Translations under genes and position numbers: made by a program
Source of the DNA: Thermofilum uzonense
GTDB taxonomy: Archaea; Thermoproteota; Thermoprotei; Thermofilales; Thermofilaceae
Reading direction: 5' to 3'
DNA length: 64,000 nt
NCBI RefSeq assembly: GCF_000993805.1
Contig: NZ_CP009961.1
Span: 676,714 to 740,713, forward strand
The notes under the pieces: generated by a model
What the model saw: the letters and a program-made list of their open reading frames with translations, nothing else
Told to the model about the DNA's origin: nothing
The model's database searches: none
Part shown: positions 42,851 to 50,423 of the stretch, one piece after another
Layout: each line of letters starts with the position of its first letter
Numbering within the stretch: the stretch's first letter is position 1

Positions 42851-43504
42851 ATGTTTGATGATGCACTGAGCGATGAGAGGTTTAAGAAAGTCATCGAGAA
42901 AGCCATAGGCTACTATAGGCACTCACACCACGATATCTCCCACGTTGAACGCGTCTATAATTTAGCCCTCAGGATAGCACGCGAGATCGGAGAGCCGGTC
43001 GACCTAGACGTTCTGAGAGCTGCTGTGATACTACACGACATAGCGAGGTCGATGGAGGACGAGGGTGTTATAGATGACCATGCAGCTAAAGGCGCTGAGC
43101 TCGCCAGAGAGATTCTCCGCGAGGCTGGCTTCGAGGAGGAGAAGATCGAGAAGGTTGCCTACAGCATCGCCTCCCACAGGTTCAGGAACGGTGTAAAGCC
43201 AGACCTAATCGAGGCCCAGATATTACAGGACGCTGACAGGCTCGACATGATAGGGGCTATAGGCATAGCCAGGGCCTTCGCGAGGGGCGGTTGGTCCAAC
43301 ACGCCCTTCTATGATCCAGCAAAGCCGCCGAAGAACAACTATGACGGCCGCTCTGAAACCGTTATAAACCACTTCTACGAGAAGCTTTTGAAGATAAAGG
43401 ACACCCTGAACACCGAGCCCGCTAAGAAAATAGCAGAGGAGAGGCATAGGTTCATGCTCCTATTCCTTGAGAGATTCATGAAGGAGTGGCGTGGAGAACT
43501 ATAA
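42851..43504 (+). CDS. HD-domain phosphohydrolase
   Basis: A 217-residue metal-dependent hydrolase. The HD ligands are in HDISHVERVYNLAL (His and Asp near residue 30), AAVILHDIARS and ILQDADRLDMIGAIG near residue 130. The last is typical of the YedJ/YpgQ subgroup, which acts on nucleotides (NTP or dNTP pyrophosphatases). A TATA-like box at 42823-42834 gives it its own short-leader mRNA. Nucleotide substrate likely, not proven. Confidence 0.85.
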   Translation: MFDDALSDERFKKVIEKAIGYYRHSHHDISHVERVYNLALRIAREIGEPVDLDVLRAAVILHDIARSMEDEGVIDDHAAKGAELAREILREAGFEEEKIEKVAYSIASHRFRNGVKPDLIEAQILQDADRLDMIGAIGIARAFARGGWSNTPFYDPAKPPKNNYDGRSETVINHFYEKLLKIKDTLNTEPAKKIAEERHRFMLLFLERFMKEWRGEL

Positions 43505-43598
43505 GGTGTTCTTGCGAGAAACTATTCGTTAAACAAGCAGCCCTGGATCTTGCTTTTAGTGCGTTCGGCTTTTAAATATCATTATAATACATTATTGT

Positions 43599-44384
43599 AT
43601 GGTAGGCGTGCTTTCAGAGGAGGAGAAAAAGAAAATTCTAAGAACCTTGAGAGAGGATGAAGAGTTTAGGTACGCTGTAGCAGGCTTACTAGGGCTCGAC
43701 ACAATCCTTAACGAGCTAAGAATGCTTAGAGCGGACTTCCAGCGCCACCTCGAGCTTGAGGAGATGAGGTGGAGGGAAAATGACAAGAGGTGGGAAGAAA
43801 ACAATAAGCGGTGGGAAGAAAATAATCGCAGGTGGGAAGAAAACAACAAAAGATGGGAGGAAAACAACAGGAGATGGGAGGAGGCTTATAAGAGGTTCGA
43901 AGCTATTGAGGCAGAGTTAAAAAAGCTGCGGGAAGACCACAACAAGCTTCGGGAGGACTTCAACAGGCAGTTCGAGCTTTTCAGCAAGAGGCTCGACTCA
44001 TTCGAGAGGCGTCTCATAGCCATGGGGGCTAGGTGGGGAGTTGAAAGCGAGGAGACTTTCAGGGAGGCTATGAAGAATATAGTTGAGGAGATACTTGGCG
44101 CTGGCAAGGTGGAAAAGTGGAGAGTCCTCGATGAGGAGGGGGTAGTCCTCGGCTACAAGGCTGAAGTGGAGGTAGACGTGCTCATCAAGGATAAAGTGCA
44201 CATCCTGATAGAGGTAAAGTCCAGCGCGTCAGAGAGCGACGTGTTTAAGCTATGGAGAATTGGAAAACTTTACGAGAAAAAGACCGGTGTAAAGCCTAGA
44301 CTTGTCATGGTGACGCCTTTCCCAACGGATAAGGCTCTGGAGGCCGCGAAAAATCTCGGAGTAGAGATCTACACGAGAACATAG
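43599..44384 (+). CDS. DUF3782-like protein with tryptophan heptads and a PD-(D/E)XK nuclease-like domain
   Basis: 261 residues. Residues 57-98 are six heptads of the form RWEENNK/RWEENNR, giving a coiled coil with Trp at every seventh position. A second helical stretch follows (AELKKLREDHNKLREDFNRQ). The C-terminal domain has EVEVDVLIKDK (Asp) and ILIEVKSSA (E-x-K), the PD-(D/E)XK core. Its layout parallels the protein at 25726-26520 although the repeat sequence is different. ATG 43599 is about 24 nt after TTTAAAT, so leaderless. Function unknown; a nuclease-like role is inferred. Confidence 0.75.
   Translation: MVGVLSEEEKKKILRTLREDEEFRYAVAGLLGLDTILNELRMLRADFQRHLELEEMRWRENDKRWEENNKRWEENNRRWEENNKRWEENNRRWEEAYKRFEAIEAELKKLREDHNKLREDFNRQFELFSKRLDSFERRLIAMGARWGVESEETFREAMKNIVEEILGAGKVEKWRVLDEEGVVLGYKAEVEVDVLIKDKVHILIEVKSSASESDVFKLWRIGKLYEKKTGVKPRLVMVTPFPTDKALEAAKNLGVEIYTRT
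43767..43892 (+). repeat. Six tandem 21-bp repeats (heptads)
   Basis: Six 21-bp units code for residues 57-98 of the DUF3782-like protein. Each encodes one heptad beginning Arg-Trp, with small differences in the last codon. Confidence 0.85.
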
Positions 44385-44629
44385 GCATAGACGCCCTCAA
44401 GCGAGGGACTCGTTCATTACGGTTTTCTCGTTTTAATCTATTTATCAATGTATTATTAGTGTACAATCCTAGGTGTGACCCAACGCCTCCCCAGTGAGGA
44501 GAAGGCCCCTTCAACAACCCTACAAGTCCGAAAAATCCACAATTTGTGCCGGCCAACCGGGATTCACTCACCAGCCATGTCTGCTTCAATGCAAGACATT
44601 TTTTATTCAGGTACCATACTCGATTACAT
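44385..44629. other. Intergenic region before the LEA14-like gene
   Basis: No gene supported. An AT-rich stretch at 44430-44465 is followed by a purine/pyrimidine-mixed part. A TTTTTTATT box at about 44598-44608 fits the GTG start of the next gene. Confidence 0.4.
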
Positions 44630-45079
44630 GTGGCATGGAAGGCAATAACCATAATAGCAGTGGTACTCATAGCCTCCGCATTGTACTTGAACGACCTCGT
44701 CTCGTCGGCTGAGCGTATAAGCGTTGACGTGGAGAAAATAAGCGTCGTGAGCGTTGGGCTTCAAGCCGCCAACGTTAACCTCACACTGGCTTTCAACAAC
44801 CCCTCAAACCACAAATACACTGCGGAAGTCGTCAATTATGACGTCTACATTGAGGGCGTGAAGGTCGGGAACGGCACCATTACAAACCTAGAAATACCGC
44901 CTGGAACCACACGTCAAAGCTCTACACTAACCCTGTACTACGCTAAGCTCGGGAAAGCCCTCATGAGCCTTTTAACCCAGGGCAAGATCGACATAACCGT
45001 TAACGGGACAGCAACAATTAAAGTCCTCTTCTTCCCCGTCCAGGTAAAGTTCTCCAAAACAAAGACCGTTAAGCCCTAG
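44630..45079 (+). CDS. Membrane-anchored LEA14/WHy-domain protein
   Basis: About 149 residues: an N-terminal signal anchor (AITIIAVVLIASALYLNDLV) and one water-stress/LEA type 2 domain (SVVSVGLQAANVNLTLAFNN then VNYDVYIEGVKVGNGTI, and IPPGTTRQSSTLTLYYAKLG). It should face the outside of the cell. LEA14-like domains are common in archaeal secreted proteins, with a presumed protective or structural role. GTG 44630 is chosen: it follows a TATA-like box by about 27 nt and begins just before the anchor. An in-frame upstream start at 44546 adds an uncharacteristic segment. Confidence 0.75.
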   Translation: MAWKAITIIAVVLIASALYLNDLVSSAERISVDVEKISVVSVGLQAANVNLTLAFNNPSNHKYTAEVVNYDVYIEGVKVGNGTITNLEIPPGTTRQSSTLTLYYAKLGKALMSLLTQGKIDITVNGTATIKVLFFPVQVKFSKTKTVKP

Positions 45080-45436
45080 AGTCGCTACTGGGCTAAGGCA
45101 GTTGATCAACGTTTAAAAGTGGTTGGAGATAAAGCCCTTCATCGTAAGGGGCTTCCACGTGGCCGGAGCATCCTCTGAGAAAGTCTCAAGAGTACTCGAG
45201 GAGTTAACTTCACCATGCGTTTCGAAGATATACCCCTTACATTGCAGCAGCGACAACACTAGGAGCTATCTGTCCAGATTCCACTCTTAAGCCCATGGAG
45301 GCGGCGGAGATGGACTTGAGGTATCACTCGACGTGTAGTCGAGAAAGTGGCAGAGGCTTCGATTATCTTTGCTCACGTCCATGCCATTAAATCTTGGTTG
45401 GATAAAATTATAAGGTAGGTCCCACTAACAGCCTTT
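45080..45436. other. Non-coding, probably decayed
   Basis: About 357 bp broken in all frames. Fragments such as KPMEAAEMDLRYH and EASIIFAHVHAI look protein-like but do not align with anything I recognise. It is the left end of a graveyard that continues to 46915. Confidence 0.35.
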
Positions 45437-45673
45437 GTGGAAAGAGTTAGAATTGATGGTAAGGGGAGAGTCACAATCCCAAAGAGGCTGAGAGAAATAC
45501 TTAACCTCAGGGAGGGCGAGGAAGTGCTCCTTGTGCCCGAGAAGGATGGACTCCTAATTAAGAGGGCCAGCGATCCCGAAGAAATCCTGGAGAGGCTTCT
45601 AGGAGACCTGACGTTTAGTAGGGAGCTGAGAAAAGTAGCGGAACAAGAGGCGCTAAGGGAAACTTCAATATGA
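45437..45673 (+). CDS. AbrB/VapB-like antitoxin (SpoVT-AbrB fold)
   Basis: 78 residues. The swapped-hairpin AbrB domain is clear: VRIDGKGRVTIPKRLREILN then EGEEVLLVPEKDGLLIKRAS. The C-terminal helix (EILERLLGDLTFSRELRKVA) would bind the toxin. The gene ends in an ATGA overlap, where a VapC toxin would normally begin. But the frame opening there (MIKALLRRVQSRRRG...) lacks VapC's PIN-domain acidic residues and stops within about 40 codons. The antitoxin is therefore an orphan and its toxin has been lost or decayed. The start is GTG 45437. Confidence 0.75.
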   Translation: MERVRIDGKGRVTIPKRLREILNLREGEEVLLVPEKDGLLIKRASDPEEILERLLGDLTFSRELRKVAEQEALRETSI

Positions 45674-46419
45674 TCAAGGCGCTTCTCCGCCGGGTACAAA
45701 GTCGTCGCCGAGGGCCTCGAAGCCGTCAGAAAAGCCAGCCAGCAACTCCTCTAAGGACCCTTCTCTTTTCTGTATCACAATCAGTTTTTGATTAGGGGCG
45801 GTGTAGCGGGGAGACAAACCCCCCGGCTGTGGTGGCTTTTCAGCTTCACCATTGCTTGGCATCCAAGTATGCGAGAACCGCAAGGAGGAGCAGTTAGATG
45901 GCTGCGAAGGCAGAGGGTAGGCGTGCTTGGGAACGCCCTAGCCTTCCCTGACGTGTACCTGAGCCTTCGCTAGCCCCCCTTAAACAATACTAGGAGGATC
46001 CTCGCGCTTGTGGCTCCGAGACACAGCATGCAGTTTTGCGGAGGCTAAACAGTACATGTCTAGGAGGCTAGTATGAGCCTGGTTAGCGTCGAGGAGGAGC
46101 TGCTGGGGCTTGGAACCGTGTGAAGCAGGCTTGACCAGGCTCTCAGCCCGAATAGCAGTTTTAGGGGGCACGCGAGCTCTACCGTGTCTGCCGCTGGTAC
46201 GTGGGTAGCGCTGGAAAGAAGGAGAATTAAAAAGTGGCTAACCACCAGTCGGACGGTGAACCTACTCAGCTTGATGGCAGGCGTGTTGAGCGGTGAGCAA
46301 GGCTCTCATTGTCGCTGTGCCGCTCAAACAAGAAGGTGCCGGTGTGTCACGATTTATTGCGTCCACCATAACCCAGTTTAGGCTGTCGTCTACACGACGG
46401 GGCTGGGAAGCAGCTAAGG
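45674..46419. other. Decayed region (remnants)
   Basis: About 750 bp with stops in all frames on both strands and no gene of normal character. Short protein-like runs occur (AGYKVVAEGLEAVRKASQQL at about 45690-45755; VLGNALAFPDVYLSLR ending near 45973) but cannot be assigned. No terminal inverted repeats of an insertion sequence were seen. Confidence 0.4.
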
Positions 46420-46890
46420 AATGTATTCATCACTTAGCCCGCCTGGTAGAGATACCTAAGTTGTAGGGAATGGAGCGTAAGTCTTTATTTCTCCTTGGTG
46501 GCCATGCATGCTTCTGGAGTGTGACCCCTGGCTTCAGTACTGTTTAGGCCTCCGCCAGCTAAGTCTCGCCCCGATAGCCGTCTCGCTGCCACCCGTCCTC
46601 CTTTCAACAGCCGCTCTCATGGGCAAGCACCTCAGAGACATCTGCCACAATCCAGGCTAGGAGGGATCGACGCTTGAAGCAATCCTTGGAGAGAAAACGC
46701 CGTCAGCTACACTACACAGCCAGCACTAGCACTAACACTCGCGCCGCACCCCTACTCCCGCCCACACCTAAAATACTTCAAAACAAACCCGTACCGGATA
46801 CCCTCTCAAGAGCAGCAATTCGCGTTGCCCTCTTCATCCTATTAGACGCGACCCCGATCCTCTGGAGGCAACCATAGATACTACCCAGAA
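46420..46890 (+). pseudogene. Remnant of a second UbiA prenyltransferase gene
   Basis: Frame-shifted remains align with the C-terminal two-thirds of the intact UbiA gene just downstream. PKL-stop-GMERKSLFLLG matches FKLKYRGLGHLNLLLG, and LRQLSLAPIAVSLPPVLLST matches GELSLQPLLVSLPPILLTIA. HLRDICHNPG matches NIRDIDTDRA, and PALALTLAP matches SALSLSLGP. The second Asp-rich motif has lost its aspartates and a TAG interrupts it. The N-terminal third is absent or unrecognisable. It is a duplicate or an independently acquired paralogue that has decayed beside the working copy. Confidence 0.7.
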
Positions 46891-46915
46891 GGATGCATCC
46901 CTTAGGGCTTGACCC

Positions 46916-47830
46916 GTGAGAGGCTTATCCACAAGAGATATAATGAGAGGGCTCCTTAACCATAACGACACCAGTATGCTGCTAGACGCGATCAGGATTT
47001 GGGCCGTGATAATGTACATCATCTACAGCCTCCCAGTCCTAGCCCTAGCCGCCCCCCATCCCGGATTCAACCCCCTTTGGGCGATATACGGTCTCCTCGG
47101 CGGCTCCATTATTGAGATCTTCTCCCACATGGTCAACGACTACTACGACTACGTCTACGGTGTAGACAGGCCCGGGGTCGGCACAGCCACCTACAGGAAG
47201 CACCCACTCGTCGAGGGTGTCTCGCTGAGAAGACACGCGGCCCAATGGTTAGCCCTCGCGGCTGGAGCCATTACAATGTCGCTCGCAGCATCATTCCTCG
47301 GGAGACCCTACACGCCCCTCTTCGCCTCCCTTGGCGTCCTACTCGCCTACGCGTATACAGGCCCGCCCTTTAAGCTGAAGTACCGCGGATTGGGGCACCT
47401 CAACCTTCTCCTCGGCTGGTGGCTCACAAGCTCTCCAGGCGTCTACTACATGGCCTGCGGCGAGCTATCCCTCCAACCCCTCCTAGTCTCACTCCCGCCC
47501 ATCCTCCTCACGATAGCGGTGCTCATGGCCAACAACATCCGGGACATAGACACCGACCGTGCGGCGGGCGTCAAGACGCTCGAGACGATAATCGGCAAGA
47601 AAGCCTCCCGAGCCCTGTTCCTCCTCTACATAGCCGCCGCCTACATCATCCAGTCAGCCCTATCCCTATCGCTCGGCCCCACCCTGCTCCTCCCCCTCCT
47701 CTCGGCCCCCATGCTTGCCGGCGCCCTAAAGGTACTCCGTGAGCCGCCACCCACAGACGCCGACCCCCTTGTAGCCAGGCACACAATCCTCTTCAGCCTG
47801 CTTAGCGCCGTAGGGGTTGCACTGAGATGA
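46916..47830 (+). CDS. UbiA-family prenyltransferase
   Basis: A 304-residue membrane enzyme with about nine helices. The two prenyl-diphosphate/Mg2+ sites are NDYYDYVYGVDRPG near residue 68 (first Asp motif) and NNIRDIDTDRAAGV near residue 205 (second). Relatives transfer a polyprenyl chain to an aromatic or tetrapyrrole acceptor or to glycerol phosphate (MenA, CyoE, DGGGP synthase). The short loop with PGVGTATYRKHPLVEG suggests MenA-like quinone synthesis, not settled. Codons end in C and A far more than in neighbours, which hints at transfer. It overlaps the radical SAM gene by ATGA (47827-47830), so the two act in one pathway. Start GTG 46916 or ATG 46943. Confidence 0.85.
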   Translation: MRGLSTRDIMRGLLNHNDTSMLLDAIRIWAVIMYIIYSLPVLALAAPHPGFNPLWAIYGLLGGSIIEIFSHMVNDYYDYVYGVDRPGVGTATYRKHPLVEGVSLRRHAAQWLALAAGAITMSLAASFLGRPYTPLFASLGVLLAYAYTGPPFKLKYRGLGHLNLLLGWWLTSSPGVYYMACGELSLQPLLVSLPPILLTIAVLMANNIRDIDTDRAAGVKTLETIIGKKASRALFLLYIAAAYIIQSALSLSLGPTLLLPLLSAPMLAGALKVLREPPPTDADPLVARHTILFSLLSAVGVALR

Positions 47831-49038
47831 CACGCCACGTGCTACCCTGGTACGTGCCCCCAACCCTCCTGGCGAAGCAGCTCCTCTCAGCGGCCACGGT
47901 GGCAAAGGCGACCGGCTGGAGACTCAACGCCCGCTGGATAAGGGACGCGAAGCCCCTAGTCGAGACGGCCAACGGCGCCACAGGGATAGGCTGCTTCGGC
48001 TACCCGCCACACCCAGTCTACGAGGTTACAACGATGTGCAACCTCAGGTGCGCGCACTGTCACGCCGCGGCCGGCAGGCGGAGCCCCGGCGAGCTCGACA
48101 CCCCGCAGGCCATGAAGGTCATCGAAAGCTTAACCACAGTAAGGGAATTCAGAACCCTCGTGTTCACGGGCGGAGAACCATTACTCAGGAAAGACATCTG
48201 GGAGCTCACCCATTACGCGAGGCAGCTAGGCTTCGGGGTAGTCTACGCGACGAACGCCACCCTCATAGACGAGGAGACAGCCGCGAGGATGGCCAAGCTC
48301 GACGTCCTGGGAGCCGCGGTAAGCCTCGACTCCACCAGGCCCGAAATCCACGACAAGATCAGGGGCGTCCCGGGCGCCTGGAGGAAAGCCGTCAAGGGGA
48401 TAATAAACCTCAAAAAACAAGGACTCTACGTCCAGATAAACATAACAGCCAACAAGCTCAACCTCGACGAAATCCCCCAACTACTCAAGCTCTCAGACAA
48501 GCTGGGAGCACACGTCGTATTCCTTTACACGTTCGTCTCCTCAGGCCGAGGCACCGAAAACAAGTGGCTCTCCCTGACGCCAAGACAATTCTACACCCTA
48601 GCATTAACAGCAGCTAAGACACAGGAAGAAGTCCAGAGCCTCATAATACCCGTAGCAATGCCCTGGTACTACGCACTCCTAGCCGACAAGGCGAAACTCA
48701 ACCCACAAATAGCCAAGAAATGGGTCTCAGGCTGCATAGCCGCGCGAGGAATGTTCTACATAAAACCCAACGGTGACGTATGGCCATGCGCGTTCCTACC
48801 ACTAAAAGCCGGCAACCTGCTGGAGAAGCCCGCGGCCGCCATATGGCACGGACAACTATTCAACCAGATCAAAAACCGCGAAAACCTGGAAGAACCATGC
48901 CGGTCCTGCCCATACCGAGACATATGCGGGGGCTGCAGAGCAAGAGCATACATATCCACAGGAAGACTAACGGCACCCGACCCATTGTGCCCGCTCGTAT
49001 CAAACAGGTCAGTACAGGAACAAACGAGAGCAAAATAA
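47827..49038 (+). CDS. Radical SAM/SPASM enzyme coupled to UbiA
   Basis: 403 residues. After an N-terminal region of about 60 residues containing LLSAATVAKATG, the radical SAM motif is CNLRCAHC near residues 72-79. GGEPLLRKDIWEL (SAM binding) and a SPASM tail follow (GCIAARGMFYIKPNGDVWPC, CRSCPYRDICGGCRARAY). SPASM tails carry extra Fe-S clusters and occur in enzymes that modify peptides (PqqE, sactionine synthases) or tetrapyrroles (AhbC/AhbD, NirJ). No short precursor peptide is visible nearby. Its coupling to UbiA suggests a step in a prenylated cofactor or lipid instead. The codon bias is C/A-ending, as in UbiA. Confidence 0.82.
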   Translation: MTRHVLPWYVPPTLLAKQLLSAATVAKATGWRLNARWIRDAKPLVETANGATGIGCFGYPPHPVYEVTTMCNLRCAHCHAAAGRRSPGELDTPQAMKVIESLTTVREFRTLVFTGGEPLLRKDIWELTHYARQLGFGVVYATNATLIDEETAARMAKLDVLGAAVSLDSTRPEIHDKIRGVPGAWRKAVKGIINLKKQGLYVQINITANKLNLDEIPQLLKLSDKLGAHVVFLYTFVSSGRGTENKWLSLTPRQFYTLALTAAKTQEEVQSLIIPVAMPWYYALLADKAKLNPQIAKKWVSGCIAARGMFYIKPNGDVWPCAFLPLKAGNLLEKPAAAIWHGQLFNQIKNRENLEEPCRSCPYRDICGGCRARAYISTGRLTAPDPLCPLVSNRSVQEQTRAK

Positions 49039-49175
49039 TTATAACGAAGCTATAAGGTAAGATATTCATCTTATATTAGAATATATCATTGTTATATTGT
49101 AGTATAACTATCTTCTAAATGAATAAAACTCCATTATAATCCTGAATTCCCAGCATATTGAGAGACATCGGGGGA

Positions 49176-50423
49176 CTACTTTAAAGACTTCCATAAATCA
49201 ATGAGGAGCTCGGGAGCCTCCGTATGAACCGGGATCACCTCTCTAGGTTTGACCAGCTTAAACAGCTTCACCAGCTCATGCGGGTAATAATGGCCTGAGA
49301 CCCTTAACCTATACGTCTGGACGCCCAGCCTGCCAAGCCACCTGAGCGCCGCAGCCTCCTCTGTCGCTTCCTCCGACTCGTGCTCAGAAAGCATAAGCAG
49401 TGCAAAGCCGCCCTTCAGACTCAACTCGCTTGGAATGGCCCTCGCGAAGTCGACAAGATCGAGGAGATCAGCTATCACTACGAACTTTGAGAGATCCCGA
49501 ATCTCATCAGGGCTTATGAGGTGAATCCTTGACACCTTATCGGCTAGGCTGAGAGGCCTGGAAACGTTATCCATGGGGATGCCTAGCCCGGGAGCCCATG
49601 CCTCTAAGACATCTAAAAGCTTTGATGAAGCTAGAATAGCGTGCCTCCCAAAAGCCTTTACCTCATCTAGGATGAACGCTAGGAGATCTAGTTCAAGCCT
49701 ATGAAGAGCAATTAGAAGTGGAGCGTTTAGCGAAAACACTCTCCGCAATATGTTTATAAGCTCATCCTTGCCCAGTGGAGTTACAGGCTTACCTATATTC
49801 GTTCCTTCAATTATCAGTTTATCGACACGCATGTCGCTTTCCCGTTCAAAGAACTCGAAGAAGCCACGGCCTTCCTCTCCCACACGTGAGAAAGACTCAA
49901 AGCGAAAGTCCCCTGTGTACAGGACTGTCTCATCACTCCCGAGGTAAAGGTAGGATGAGGCCGGGTACGCGCTGTGGCTGATCGGGAGAGCAATAACATC
50001 GTTCACGTCATGTACAAGTGGCTCTGCCTCATGGACTTGTAGATCATATCTTGGAGGAATATAGGCTAACCAGTCCGGGGAGTCTCTATACCACTCTTCC
50101 AGCAATGTAAGCCCTAAGCGTGAGGGAACCCTGACCTCGAGGCCTGAGGGGAGGTCGCCCAGGAGGCCAAGGTGATCCAGATGGTAGTGTGTCACGTAGA
50201 GTGCATCAACATCCTCCAGTTCACCGTAGGGTGGAAGCACCCCAATCTCCCTAAACTCCATGGGGCCTGAAGGCCTCAGGCGTGCCCCGTAGAACTTTTT
50301 AAAGAGGGAGAAACGCAGGCCCTGGTCGAACAACAGCTTCTTGTCCCCGTCGCGTATCTTGACGCAATTCCCACCTATCTCCCTTTGACCCTGTAAAACC
50401 TCTACCTCAACCACTAGCTTCAC
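49176..50423 (-). CDS. Beta-CASP metallo-beta-lactamase-fold nuclease (RNase J-like) in the defence unit
   Basis: 415 residues. The N-terminus (LQGQREIGGNCVKIRDG) is that of MBL-fold RNA/DNA nucleases. The metal motif is THYHLDHLG near residue 78, with later ligands His (ALPISHSAYPASSYL) and Asp (YTGDFRFES). The beta-CASP end has VSGHYYPHEL and VIPVHTEAPE (motifs B and C). Such enzymes degrade RNA or DNA ends, with either 5'-exonuclease or endonuclease action. It is the last gene of the five-gene leftward run, starting at GTG 50423 inside the 3' end of the helicase gene (17-bp overlap). This strongly suggests a role as an effector or processing nuclease. The activity is not proven. Confidence 0.8.
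   Translation of the reverse strand: MKLVVEVEVLQGQREIGGNCVKIRDGDKKLLFDQGLRFSLFKKFYGARLRPSGPMEFREIGVLPPYGELEDVDALYVTHYHLDHLGLLGDLPSGLEVRVPSRLGLTLLEEWYRDSPDWLAYIPPRYDLQVHEAEPLVHDVNDVIALPISHSAYPASSYLYLGSDETVLYTGDFRFESFSRVGEEGRGFFEFFERESDMRVDKLIIEGTNIGKPVTPLGKDELINILRRVFSLNAPLLIALHRLELDLLAFILDEVKAFGRHAILASSKLLDVLEAWAPGLGIPMDNVSRPLSLADKVSRIHLISPDEIRDLSKFVVIADLLDLVDFARAIPSELSLKGGFALLMLSEHESEEATEEAAALRWLGRLGVQTYRLRVSGHYYPHELVKLFKLVKPREVIPVHTEAPELLIDLWKSLK

Noticed and set aside
43592-43867. Leftward Ser/Phe-rich frames over the second DUF3782-like gene
   Set aside because: They are shadows of the 21-bp heptad repeats.
45674-46419. A degraded insertion sequence or transposase
   Set aside because: No terminal inverted repeats, direct repeats or transposase motifs could be found; the content stays unassigned.
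46000-46500. Possible tRNA or small structured RNA
   Set aside because: No T-loop GGTTCRA sequence with matching acceptor stem was found here or in other gaps of the window.
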